Part shown: positions 47,994 to 58,904 of the stretch, one piece after another
Layout: the number at the start of each line of letters is the position of its first letter
How positions within the stretch are numbered: position 1 is the stretch's first letter
Origin: Nymphaea colorata
Lineage: Eukaryota; Streptophyta; Magnoliopsida; Nymphaeales; Nymphaeaceae
Assembly (NCBI RefSeq): GCF_008831285.2
Contig: NC_045141.1
Location: forward strand, 5,163,224 to 5,227,223
DNA: 64,000 bases
Reading direction: 5' to 3'
Made by a program: the position numbers and the translations under genes
Notes under the pieces: generated by a model
What the model saw: only the letters and a program-made list of their open reading frames with translations
What the model was told of the DNA's origin: nothing
Databases searched by the model: none

Positions 47994-48098
47994 CTTCAAA
48001 GATGTGAGCTATATCACACTTGCCGCCTTGTTTCTTTCCTTCTGCGTATATGTCATCTAGAAGTTCATGCTTCAAAGTGTTCTTCATTGGCAGCAGGT
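47994..48098 (-). other. possible internal exon of an unidentified gene
   Basis: A 105-base minus-strand block follows GCGTTATTAG and ends TTTGAAG|GTATGC. It encodes MKNTLKHELLDDIYAEGKKQ then GGKCDIAHIFE. Charged composition and good splice sites look exonic, but the family is not recognised and no neighbours were linked. A C homopolymer (48120-48132) lies just upstream. Confidence 0.25.
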
Positions 48099-48134
48099 CT
48101 AATAACGCTAATAGAAGCACCCCCCCCCCCCAGC

Positions 48135-49840
48135 ATGTTTATTAATGCTGGGTACAGCAAACTATTTGAGTATTAATATTCCAAACGTCAACGTTGGATA
48201 ATACAAAATTTGCTGCATTGACCACTGAACAAAGGCTTTTGGAATACAGTGGAAGGGAATCTTTTTTCTACCTATTCCAATTTCATGTTGTGTTTGATGC
48301 AGGGTACACAAATAAAACACAACTACTACTTCCTTAGGTGTTTGATGGGACTGAAAACAAATCCTATACGACCATTTCCATAAACCTTCTGCCTCCTAGC
48401 CATTGATCATGACAAAAACAAGATAGTGTCCTTCACATCTAAATAGATATTGTGCATTCAGTTCTTTTGTTTCACAACCATTTTTTACTAAATGACTCAT
48501 CTACTCAATGGCAAAAGGCAGCAAAAAGCTACTGATCGATCTAAATACAGCATCGTTTTCATTGATAAACTGATTCACGATGGCAAAACATCATTTTCAT
48601 TTGACAAGGAAAAGCACCCCTTTGCAAAATCCCCTTTTTGTCTCTTAAATTTATCTGACTTATTTGCATAGGTTAGGTGCATGCTTGCAGCAACAGACAG
48701 CTATAAATGGAGGGCGTCACTGGAAACACCCTTTTTGTCTGATGAATCCGGCCGATGGTTTGAGGAAACCCCTTTTCCATCTGTTAAGTCTGGCTGGACG
48801 ACCGCAGCACATATAAAAGCTACAAAAGCCACAGAGAAAAAAATATACACTAGAAACTCCCCTCTTCACATGAACACTTTGTGGATCAAAGAAGAAAAGC
48901 CACTCAAAATCTCAAGCGCATGCATGTTACAGTTTGAAAAAGGTAAAATATACAACAAGCAATAGTGGTTTTTGACACAGAATGCAACTGTAGATATAGG
49001 AGACCCAAATTGGAGACCAATACTGATTAATCATTAACTTGGAATAAATAAACACACCAAAGATCTTGATGAATGTAAAGAGTTCAATACTAGTGTATGT
49101 GATGAAATTTGGTAGAGATTTGGCTGAGTAGTCATATTTAAAAAGCATCGAATACAATTTACAAGACTAACAAAGTGGTAACTGAAAAAAAAAAGTGGAA
49201 AGGCTAAGATTGGGGATATGAGAACATCCACAATATATTTTTTTCATGGGCAGTGAAATGGAAGAAAGCTCAGCAGAAAAATGTATGAGCACCATAACAA
49301 CAAATTAGAGCTGTCCATTTTCCGATCATTGTTGACCTTGTGGTGTCGAGCTTCTTCAAGCAAATGGTGCATGAATTTTACTATGTATTTTCCATCACCG
49401 GGAACACATAAATATTTGTACTCCCAAAAACAGAACTTCTTTAATTGCTACATCAATATGTAATGACACTCAAATTAGGCCATCATGCTATGAACTGTAG
49501 AAGTTGGAAGCAAATACAAATCAAGACCGTTAGATATTATTGTACCATACTATGTTATTAAACTACAAAGTCAAAATGATTAAAATTAATAAAGAGAATT
49601 CAACTTTGACATTTCTTAGCAAGAATGAAAAGATTTCTATCATAACATGCCATCCATTTATTAGTTAAAAGCGATTACAGTTAACTAAGAAAATTCAAGT
49701 TCTTCATATAAGTTGGGTTTTCTTAGATTAGCAACAACACTGCAATCCTCTCTCCCTCTTTCATTTCAGAGTACCCTACAAAATTGAATAAGGGTTTTCC
49801 TTTCAGTTGGTATTTCTCTACAAGAAATAAAGTCATCAAC
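48135..49840. other. intergenic, no supported gene
   Basis: Unique sequence. A 94-codon plus-strand frame (48681-48965) has no recognised domain and no clear promoter or splice context. The only internal echo is CCTTTTTGTCT/CCTTTTCCATCTG repeated at 48630-48780. Nothing further is supported. Confidence 0.35.
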
Positions 49841-50431
49841 TCATACCATGCCTATGATTCCATATTCAACTGCCTCGTTGGGCTGAAATAGTTTCGATGC
49901 CTTATATCCTCCTCAATCTTCTCTCAAGATTTACCTATATGTCTTCCATAAAGAGTGACCTTGCAACAAAATTTCAAGGTTTCTGGTGAGTATTTCTAGA
50001 GTCTCCTATATAAAAAGTTAAACTTGGTTATGTAATTAAAAGTTGAACCTTACTATAGGCTGACAACTTAAAGTGGGTTCACTAGATTACCACTTTGACC
50101 ATGAAAGTAGTTAAATTTTTGGATTTTTTTACTCAAAAGTTATAAAATTTTCCCCAATTTATTGAAACTAGATCAAGAAACAAAAAAAAAATCCACTATA
50201 AGGATTAAAAAATTAGATAGAAGAGGAGGGACATAAAGAAGTGGTTCTGCACTACTATATAATATATAACTAAGACAGAACAGAAGAAGGGGAAAACTGA
50301 CATCATAAAAGGGTTTTGTACCTCTTCACCTATGATACGTCCATTATAAAATAAAGAAGTCCATCTTCTTACCAATTCATCCTTCACATCTTTAATTTCT
50401 TTCATGGCAAGATCAATATAAGTAGCTTGAC
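49841..50431 (-). pseudogene. ClpP/ClpR-family C-terminal fragment (two exons)
   Basis: ClpP and the inactive ClpR proteins build the plastid Clp protease core in plants. Exon 50431-50373 encodes IDLAMKEIKDVKDEL and ends GAATTG|GTAAGA. Exon 49959-49841 follows TTGCAAG and encodes VTLYGRHIGKS, stop, EKIEEDIRHRNYFSPT. After a 1-base loss the frame continues as EAVEYGIIGMV. This matches the last helices of the family (xxELxxLYxxHxGKxxExIExDxxRxxYFSPxEAVEYGIID). The intron is phase 0. The TGA and the frameshift show decay; N-terminal exons were not found. Retained intron structure argues for a DNA-level duplicate, not a retrocopy. It is too short to tell ClpP from ClpR. Confidence 0.55.
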
Positions 50432-50439
50432 CTTAAAAC

Positions 50440-51165
50440 CTTGCAATAGGCTGACAGAGATGAACCAGTACAAGTTCATGTTTCACAATCAAGAGCAAGT
50501 TGCATGCAAGGCATTTACAAGGATGGAACTGGAGAGCTCACAAGAGAAAAGACCTTAACTAGATTACCTACTTTATCATGTATTGAAAAAGAATCACATA
50601 CAAATAGCACAAACCTGGTTCTCAACATTCGTGTAATTCATGAAAAGGAGAGAAACTTGAAAGGCACATGTAATTTTAATTCCATTTTAATTTTTCTTTT
50701 ATAATTATTGACTCTATATTGTAATGCAATAAAATATTCAAAAGAAAATTAGTGTTGCTAGACTCAATGCCTCTTGATTCTTCTCAACTCTTTCACGAGA
50801 ATCGGTGATGACTCTTCAAATATCATATTAAGAACCAAGTTTCCTGTTATTAGTAATACAACTATGTTCAGGAATCCATATCCCCGATAGATTCAGCCTC
50901 CTCCTTTACTTAAGGTGGTTCATTCAATTAAAAACAATTTATCTATTCGATAAATAATTTAAGCATGTAGACATAATAAACCAACTTATTCTTCTACCTT
51001 CCATTATCTTCAAGTTGATTTATCATTTCCCTGTAGTAATCATCTTGCTTCCTCCACAAGTCTGCTCTGTAAGGGTCCTTTGTGAATATGTCATCCTACC
51101 AACCCCATTGGTTAATGATGCATGTAAGTATGTATTAACATTGTAGATGTTTCTAGACCTCTGAC
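50440..51165. other. intergenic before the Copia element
   Basis: AT-rich. I looked on the minus strand for upstream Clp exons and found none I could support. No other feature. Confidence 0.4.
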
Positions 51166-51169
51166 TATG

Positions 51170-51550
51170 CAGATCATGTGAGTAGTGGTGGCCGGCTGAT
51201 CGTGTGAGAAAGCCATGCCATATGGTGATCGTGTGAGAAAGAAGAACCACCCACTATGCGTGTGAGAAAGAAGTGATGGCTGAACCACCCACTATGATGA
51301 TCCACTATGCTGAGTGTGTGAGGAAGAAGTTTCTAGAAAGTGCTGATCATGCAGACGTGAGAAAAGAAGTGCTGATCAGTTCAAGAACCACCCGGCGAGA
51401 AGTGTTGTGAGAAAAAGGTGCTGATCATGGGATCTCCTTTATCATATAACGTGTAACTGTAAAATCCCTGCTCGGTGTATCAAAGGACATGCACATAACA
51501 ATGAAAAATCATGAAAAACGAGAAGTTTTCTTCCAATCTTCATTTTTCTC
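51170..51550 (+). repeat. probable 5' LTR of the Copia element
   Basis: Directly upstream of the primer binding site. It contains six imperfect GTGTGAGAAAGAAG motifs between about 51200 and 51420 and repeated ACCACCCACTATG. The left end is approximate and no TG start is certain. No matching 3' LTR was found, so LTR status rests on position. Confidence 0.45.
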
Positions 51551-51554
51551 TTTA

Positions 51555-51566
51555 TGGTATCAGAGC
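51555..51566 (+). other. Copia primer binding site (initiator tRNA-Met type)
   Basis: TGGTATCAGAGC is the standard plant Copia primer binding site, complementary to the 3' end of initiator tRNA-Met. It lies 24 bases before the gag ATG at 51590. Confidence 0.85.
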
Positions 51567-51589
51567 AATTGTAAAGAAAGGTCCCACCC

Positions 51590-54518
51590 ATGGCTTCTTC
51601 CATTGCTCACATCACCTCAAACCAGAAGTTTCCTTACCCATCTACATTGAATGTAGATAATTTCGTTTCCATAAAGCTTTCTCAAACAAACTTCCTCCTA
51701 TGGAAAACACAAGTACTTTGCCTTATTGAAAGTCAACACTTGCGAGGGTTCATCAGTGGTAAAATCACTGCACCAGATCAATTCATCATTACTGGTAGCA
51801 AGCAACAAATCAATCTAGACTACCTGCAATGGAAATGTCAGATCGACTCCTATGTGGATGGATCAGAGGTACGGTCTTAGAGGATGTTCCAGGCTCGGTC
51901 GTTGGATTGGAAATAGCACAACAAGTGTGGATTACCAAGAAAGCTAATGTTGCTTGCTCTAAAAGTTGTAGATGCATAAAAAGAAAAATATGAATATGGC
52001 GGATTACATCTGAATCTTCAAAACCACATGCGATGAACTTCAGGTGATTGGAAAACCGGTGAATGATCACACCAAGGTTTTCCTTCTTTTGAATGGATTG
52101 GGACCAGAATATGAATCCTTCTTCACATCCATGTTGAAGCCCCCAATTCCATCTTATAAGGAGGTCATCCCACTGCTCCAATGTCATGAAACAATGAAGC
52201 AGCTCAATGAACAAGAAGAAAACACTCAACATCAATATGTTTTCTACACTCAAAGATCTCTACACTCAAAGATCTGGATTCAATAGCAATCATAGAGGAA
52301 GAGGACAACCAACATTCTCTTCCCATCCAAGGGGTTTTACCCGTACAACTGAGGACAACAAGAAAAACATGGGAACCTGAACCAAGCATCATCAAACCAA
52401 ATAGGTGCTCAACAAAAAGCTTTGGACAACAAAGGCAAAGCTACAACAAACAAAGAAAAAGGTATTACTTGTCAGATTTGTTCTAAACTCAGTTGGCTTT
52501 TCTCTTTAAAAGAAATTTTGTGCACTGTTTTGAAAGATTCATTATATTTGTAAAGAATTAGTTTAGTAGAATGATCAAAACGTTTCACTAAGATGGTGGA
52601 ACGGAATTTGATAATTTCAGAATGAGGAAAATTTTTCAAGAAAATGGAATTCAACATATGATGTCTTGTCCATACATGTGACAACAAAATGGACAGGTAG
52701 AGAGAAAACATAGGGTTGTTACAGAACTTGGGTTAGCTATGATGTTCTATGATGGTTTGCTGCCTAAATATTGGGTGGAGGCATCCAATACCGTAGTTTG
52801 GGTTCATAATAGAGTTCCTTCACCTAGGTTGAATATGACCTCTCCATATGAAAATTTATTTAAAACTAAGCCTGACTATAGTTTTATGAGAACTTTTGGA
52901 TGTTTATGTTTTCCATATCTAGGAGATTACGCCCAGTATAAACTCAATCCAAGATCATTGTCATGCGTTTTCTTGGGCTATAGTGCAATGCATAACGGTT
53001 ACAGGTGCCTACATGTAAAAAACGGGGCATGTATATATTTCTAGGCACCGTATTTTTGATGAGAATAAATTCCCTTTTAAAAATATAGATGATGCGAGAA
53101 CTCTAATTTCTGAAGTTGAAAATGAAGCATGGTTTCCTATTGATGAAAAGGCAAGTAAAAGCCCACTTAATGGAGAGCAAAGACAAAACGTCCACATAGA
53201 ACAACAAGTGATCTCACAACCAACTTCCTGGTATAGATTTTGTGGAAACATTTTCGCCAGTTATTAAACCTACAACAATCAGAATTATCTTTATTGTTGC
53301 TCTCTCTAGAGAATGGAAGATACATGAAATTGAGATAAAAATGCATTCCTCCATGGCAACTTGGAAGAACCTGTGTATATGGATCAACCACTAGGATTCA
53401 AGGACCCAGAAAAGCCATATATGGACTACATCAATCTGCTAGGATGTGGTCTAATAAATTCAGTGATTTCCTATATGAACTATGGATTCTTCTGTAGTCC
53501 AACAGATTCCTCTATGTTCATACACAAAGGCGACCATGGAGTTATATGGTTGCTCTTGTATCTCAATGACATACTCATAACCGGCGACAGGCCTAACAGA
53601 TTGAAGAAATTTATTTGAGACATCAGCCTGACCTTTGCTATGAAAGATTTAGGAAGCATCTATTATTTTCATGGTATACAGGTACAACATAATGAAACAG
53701 GCATCTTTCTCAACCATACAAGATATGCCAAGGAGATTCTCCAGTGTGCTAACATGCTAGATTGAAAGCCTAGCAACACTCCCATGGTAGAATCTCCTTA
53801 CTGTAATCAACACACATCACATTTTCAGGATGCCACCCTTTTCAGGAGCTTGGTTGGTAGCTTACAATACTTAACATTCAAACATCCGGATTTGGTTTAT
53901 AGTGTTAATTTTGTGTCTCAGTTTATGGAGTCACCATTGCAATTTTATTTCCAGCTGGTCAAGAAAATCCACAGGTATGTAAAGGCCACTATCAATCATG
54001 GTTTAAGAATAAAACCTACAGAGTCTATGCTTCTACAGGGGACTCAGATGCTCATTGGGCAGGATGTGCAATCACTCGGCGCTCAGTAACAGGCTATAGC
54101 ATATACCTCAGGCCTAATTGCATCTCTTGGTCTGCTAAAAAGCAGCCCATTGTTGCACGATCAAGTTCAGAGCTAGAGTACCATGCACTAGCTGCAGCAG
54201 CTGCTGAAATGACCTGGATCAGCTACATACCTGAGAGATATTGGAGCTAGTATACACAAAACACCTGTTTTATTTTGCGATAATCTATCAGCCTTACACA
54301 TGACCATAAATTTGGTACAACATAGTCAGTCCAAACATATTGAATTGGACTATCATTATGTTCGAGAAAGAGTGGCTGCCAAGCTCCTTGAAACCCAATA
54401 TGTTCCTTCAAAAGATCAGATCGCTGATATCTTCATGAAGCCATTGGGAAGAGCACGATTCCTTTATTTGAGAAACAAACTTGGCAAATCCCACTTTGTC
54501 AAGACCTATTTTCTTTAA
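51590..54518 (+). pseudogene. Ty1/Copia retrotransposon polyprotein, degenerate
   Basis: One polyprotein in broken frames, in Copia order (integrase before reverse transcriptase). Gag starts at 51590 (MASSIAHITSN; LSQTNFLLWKTQV) and continues to about 52290. A zinc-knuckle start (CQIC, about 52470) runs abruptly into the second half of integrase (DGGTEFDN; QQNGQVERKHR), so protease and early integrase are deleted. The integrase C-terminus (WVEASNTVVWVHNRVPS; FGCLCFPY) reaches 53042. Reverse transcriptase (KNAFLHGNLEEPVYMDQP; YLNDILITGD) spans about 53340-53770, with much of its front missing. The RNase H end (SKHIELDYHYVRERV; DQIADIFMKPL) stops at 54516-54518. The active-site YVDD reads YLND. 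Many stops and frameshifts; not autonomous. Confidence 0.88.
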
Positions 54519-54909
54519 AAAAAATGAAAATAATTCAAAATTATGTGAAATTCGGATGAAAATATTCTGAAATTCAAAAAAATAGAAATTTTGAGTTTTG
54601 TCTCCAAAACTCTCTATAAATACCCCCACAATCCCTCCTCTTGAGCATGAGCTAGCCCTTGGAGAAACTCTAGTACATTCTCCTTTGAAGACTTGGAGTT
54701 TTTCCCTTAGCTTTCTTCCTCTTTCTATTTTTCTTTTTTTCTCCAACTTCGAGCAAATTTTATCAAGCTACAACTCTCTTAGAGGCATCATCTTGGAGCT
54801 TCACTCAAAGAGGATTTAGGATCATCCAAGCACATTTTTCCAAAAGTCGTTCTCATTAGAGGTATGCTGTCATCATCTCTCTCATTTCATTTCCTTGTTT
54901 CTTCCCTTC

Positions 54910-55370
54910 TTCATCTCCCCATGACCATACAAGATTGCTTTGAAATCTTCATTTTGGAGTTAAAAAGCTATTCTTGAGTGCACCGGCAGCATGAGAAGGT
55001 GAAGTAATATTCCATTTCATGATTGAATCATTCATTCTTTGCTTCAATGTAGCCTTGTTGTTATTTCCTTAATTTCTCTTTTCTTCATCTTCCCGTGGCC
55101 ATATAAGATAGCCTTCAAATCTCTATTTTAGAGTCAAGAAGCTAATCTTGAGTGCACCAGGAGCATGAGAAGATGATATGATTTTTCATTTTATGCTTGA
55201 AACATGTTATTTCATTTTTTGAATATAGTCTTGCTTTGATTATCTTATTTTTTCTCTTCCTCATCTCCCCATGGCCATTTGACATAACTATCAACCTCTA
55301 GTTTAGAGTCAAAAGCAATGCTCGAGTGCACCTTTGAACATTAGAGGATGAGATAATAATTCATGTTATG
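54910..55370 (+). repeat. three tandem units of about 175 bp in family X copy 3
   Basis: Units start near 54914, 55087 and 55263, each with a CATCTYCCCRTGRCCAT word, then ATTTTGGAGT or TTTTAGAGTC, then CTTGAGTGCACC. Copies 1 and 2 have only one or two such blocks (about 2400; 16855), so unit number varies between copies. Confidence 0.75.
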
Positions 55371-56074
55371 GTTGAATGATGCTCTTTCTCCTTTCTTAAG
55401 TATTGCTTTGATTATCCATGCATAGTTATTTGATTTTCCATTTATATGTGAATACACGGTGAGAATGAGAGTATGGTTTGGGACTCTTCATTCCATGTTA
55501 ATTTTTGAGGTTGGGACTTGTCCAACCCGGGGAAAACCCTCACGAATATATAGATGTTAATATGTATTTGCATGTCATTTTGCGTTAGTTTCCTTTTAAT
55601 CATCCCATTAGTAACTCTAATGAGCAACTTATCATGTGGTTTGAGTTTCTTCCATACCCAATGGTGAAAGAAACATATTTCCTTGTAACTAACGAAATGA
55701 TTATGTTTATATGTTCATATACAAAAATTTTTGAAATTTTGTTTTCCAAAATATTTTCAAAGGAACCTTTTCCGATTTGGCTTTGGAGACTTAGCTTAGG
55801 CTCTTACATGAGTCCAAACTTCCCTCCGGCCAACTTCAAATTTGAAGTCGGTCATTATTTTTCATTTCTTGATTTCTATCTCATGAAGACGCACATGTAT
55901 ATACATGTTATATACATATATGCCCACATGATGATTCCTATCATTTTCCTCTCTCTATGCTTCTATATTTTATTTTAATACTTATATGAACGCATATATA
56001 TATAAATGTCTTATTTTCTCTCTATAGAATCTTTTATTTCTCTTTTCAAGTCGAATGCCTTCATCTACAAATTT

Positions 56075-56076
<2 letters not shown>

Positions 56077-56156
<80 letters not shown>
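56077..56156. repeat. (TA)n microsatellite
   Basis: Eighty uninterrupted bases of TA inside family X copy 3. Confidence 0.95.
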
Positions 56157-56161
<5 letters not shown>

Positions 56162-57200
56162 AATTTATCTATTTCTTTTCCTTTAAAATCTCTCATTCTA
56201 TTCAAATCAATGTCATTTTTACCAACTTTTGTATATGTGTATATGTGCTAGTATTTACACATGTATGTGCATCGTTTCTATCTTCCTCTCTTTCTTTTAA
56301 AAGCCTATTTTCTTTTTGTACTTAAATTAAGACCTCATTGTCAAAAGCTTATACACGTATATGCATACATATAGAGAAATGCATCTTGTCCTTCTTTTGA
56401 AATCTTCCATTTAATGATCATTGAAATCTCTTTCTCTATCTCTCTTTCTTCCTATGGGAGCATTTCATCTTCTCCATCCTTTCAAACATTTTTCTCCCAT
56501 GGTTTAAGATCATTTTCATTTACTAACTTCACCAATACCAAAACTCAAGTAATGACCCAATATTGGATTAATGCTTGATGGTCTACAACCCCAATCCATT
56601 TTCAAAACTTTTCTTTCTTCATAAACATTTATATTAACTATAAAAACAAAAATCTTAGATGTATGTTGTGGTAGGCATGTTTTTAGATGAATGTTTTGGT
56701 AGGAATGCTTTACTCATATAGAATCAATGCATTCATGCATTACACTCACTTAACAGCACTTGTGATCAAAGGCACCACGAAGAGGAGATGAATCTTAACT
56801 AGGTGGTAGCCGAATTAGAGCAAAATCTCAAACCTACATAAAGTCTTAAGAGAATACCAAAATGATTTCTAAAAAACGATCTTCAAATGATTTCAAACAA
56901 CATTTGTAAAGATTTTCTCAAATAAAAATGTTCTACACTCTCACGTGATTCTTCAAGAATCTCTTCAAAAGTCTGAAACATCAAACTTTCAACATTTTTC
57001 TCAAACACTACACCACATATAGAATGAAAAAGATGTTTAAGCTAAAATGAAATGCATCAATAATACACATAGCCCTTGCATTGATTACCCTCGGTAAAAG
57101 TGCCGGGAATGGTTGATCCTCATGCCAACGGGCGAGTCCCTTTCTCTCTCATTTTCAAAATAAGATCTCATTTTTCTGGAGTACTCAAAATACCAAAAAT

Positions 57201-57588
57201 TTTGGGGATGTGAACATCGTAGAAAATCACCCAGGCAGCCGTTTGATGTGAAATTTGGACTGATGGTCAACAAGATGAAGGGAAAGGGACACCCCAAAAA
57301 TCAGCCCCAATGGACCCTCCACGAAGAAATGTGCCCCATCAGAATTTGTTGAAAATCGCAGTCTCTGAACACTAGTGGCGTTCATGAATCTCCTTCTCTA
57401 GAAATTGGGGCTTTCCCCCAAATCGATCACAGAGATGAATAACAGTACTCTGATTTCTGCTTAGCATCCCACAATGAAATAAATGTCGTTTTGCCGGCGA
57501 CAGCTCTGATCAACAGACCCTTTAGAAAGCAACCAATGCTGTTAAGCAGTGGACGACACAGAATACTCCCTTTTAATAGTAACCTGGC
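57201..57588 (-). other. possible internal start of a minus-strand retroelement
   Basis: Non-coding or decayed sequence downstream (on the minus strand) of a primer-binding-site-like motif. A minus-strand frame (57427-57648) has no recognisable gag domain. Confidence 0.25.
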
Positions 57589-57601
57589 TCTGATACCATA
57601 A
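57589..57601 (-). other. primer-binding-site-like motif (first)
   Basis: On the minus strand it reads ATGGTATCAGAGCC, the plant Copia primer binding site. It implies the end of a minus-strand LTR just to its right (57602-57720, containing ATGCCGAACCATT). No polymerase follows, so only a fragment remains. Confidence 0.45.
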
Positions 57602-58090
57602 AGATTAGGGAGAGGAATGAGAAAGCACATAATATAATGGTTCGGCATGTATGTCTACATCCACCAGAAGCAAGGGAGAGCTCGTATTATATATTTTCAT
57701 TATATTGTTGTTTCACTCTACAATCACTATTTAACCTGAGTGAATACAACAGTTACAAAGCAAGAAAACATGGAAAGAAAAATTAATGGCAATCCGTGGT
57801 GGGCAACTTTTAATATAGGTAACACTATCCAACTAATCATGGAAATACCATGAATAGCATTACCATAACGAGCCTCCTTGAGAACCGTTTCAACAGACGC
57901 ACACAGGAAATTCCTCTCTCTGGCTTTGATACCATGTAAAAGTAAAGAGAGAGAGAAGGAGAGAGAGAGAGAGAGAGAGAGCAAACATACATGCACAAGA
58001 TAGTGTGGTTCGGTCAAGCTCGACCTACGTCCATGGTAAGCATCTCTCTTTCCTTATTTCTTCACTCAAATACAAGAAATTTCAATACGC
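57602..58090 (-). repeat. probable LTR ends of minus-strand retroelements
   Basis: A second primer-binding-site-like motif, CATGGTATCAAAGCCAG on the minus strand, lies at about 57923-57939. It follows a (CT)n run (57943-57981) and CTTGACCGAACCACACTATC, words commonly seen at plant retroelement LTR 3' ends. Two such arrangements within 350 bp suggest nested or tandem fragments. Full LTR borders could not be set. Confidence 0.4.
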
Positions 58091-58254
58091 ACAATGGAAG
58101 GGATACAAGAGTCAAATAGTATGTCAGCCATGTCTATCTACATCCAAATTTTTAGGATCTTGACTGATACTCAATTTAAATTCATTCCTTTTATAATTGA
58201 TTCTAACATCTTTGGACATTGCTGGCATGATGTCTTTCCCTTTATCGTGATCAA

Positions 58255-58560
58255 CATTAGATTTTCTTTTCTACAATGAACATTCGATATCGCTCGGTAG
58301 AGAGTGTTCACAGTGGCTGTGCACGATTGGAAACTCCTGCTCTAACAAGGACAGCCACAATTATATTTTCTTTAATAGACATTGCAGCATTAAACGGTTT
58401 TGTCATTTGGCATTCCCTGTTTCTGTCAGTTTGGCTTGAAAACAGCAGGATAACCATGAAGTTTGTGGCACTTATCCCTAGTATGACAAAGGCCTTGGCA
58501 ATAAGTGCATTGCGGGCATCTTTGAAATCATCCCTTGGCGAGCTTTTTTGTTTTTTTGTC
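58255..58560 (+). pseudogene. piggyBac-like transposase relic
   Basis: The plus-strand frame reads IIFSLIDIAALNGFVIWHSL, closely matching the piggyBac (DDE_Tnp_1_7) C-terminal pattern IFFxxIDIAxxNAFVIW. Preceding residues (SGCARLETPALT) could be a damaged form of YSCxRKTxRWP. In another frame just upstream, DFLFYNE recalls the FYN element before GGVDxxDQ. About 30 residues after the tryptophan, MKFVALIPSMTKALAISALR could match the RRxFLxxLxxxLxxxxxxR end. The catalytic aspartates are not present in what remains. No TTAA-flanked ends were identified. The family call rests on one strong motif and weaker flanking matches. Confidence 0.45.
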
Positions 58561-58900
58561 CTGCTCATAACGTTATCTCATTATCTCATAAATATTTTTT
58601 TTTATTTCATAAACATTATCTCATACTTAGGTTTAACATTATCTCAAACATCCGCCCATTATCTCATTATCTCATTTTCTCAAAAGCATTATCTCATATT
58701 TATGTTTAGTCTTATCTGGTACATCCATCTATTATCTCATTATCTTTCAAGTGTTTTATTATCTCATAAAGATCAACACATACTTATGTTTAGTGTCACC
58801 TCATATATCCATTAACTCATATCTCATAGATGTTTTGTTTTCTCATAAACATTATCTCTTACTTATTTGTTATTTCATACCTATTTGTTATCTCATGCAT
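58560..58900. repeat. degenerate TTATCTCA-rich tandem array
   Basis: About 340 bases in which TTATCTCA or close variants occur more than fifteen times. They are arranged in larger imperfect units of about 75-95 bp marked by ATACTTA(G/T)GTTTA and ACATCC. It begins just after the piggyBac-like relic. Frames through it are an artefact of the repeat. Confidence 0.75.
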
Positions 58901-58904
58901 ATGC

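Larger units (their letters stand above)
54516..57200. repeat. LTR-like repeat family X, copy 3
   Basis: Begins immediately at the Copia stop codon with AAAATGAAAATAATTCAAAA, the same words as 16428-16447 in copy 2. TATAAATACCCCCACA is at about 54615. A block with CCATGGCCAT near 54914 is repeated at about 55087 and 55263. The sequence CCCAATGGTGAAAGAAACATA (55657) and the end with ACTACACCACATATAG (about 57008) match copies 1 and 2. The lead and GC-rich block seen in copies 1 and 2 are missing. Non-coding. Confidence 0.6.

Noticed and set aside
48681-48965. A 94-codon plus-strand frame starting MLAATDSYKWRAS
   Set aside because: No family recognised and no supporting context; left as unassigned intergenic DNA.
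58308-58568. Minus-strand frame beginning MSRTKKQKSS
   Set aside because: It overlaps the piggyBac-like match on the other strand and has no recognised domain; treated as a shadow.
58276-58815. A 179-codon plus-strand frame as an intact gene
   Set aside because: Only the first third resembles a protein family; the rest is the TTATCTCA repeat translated.
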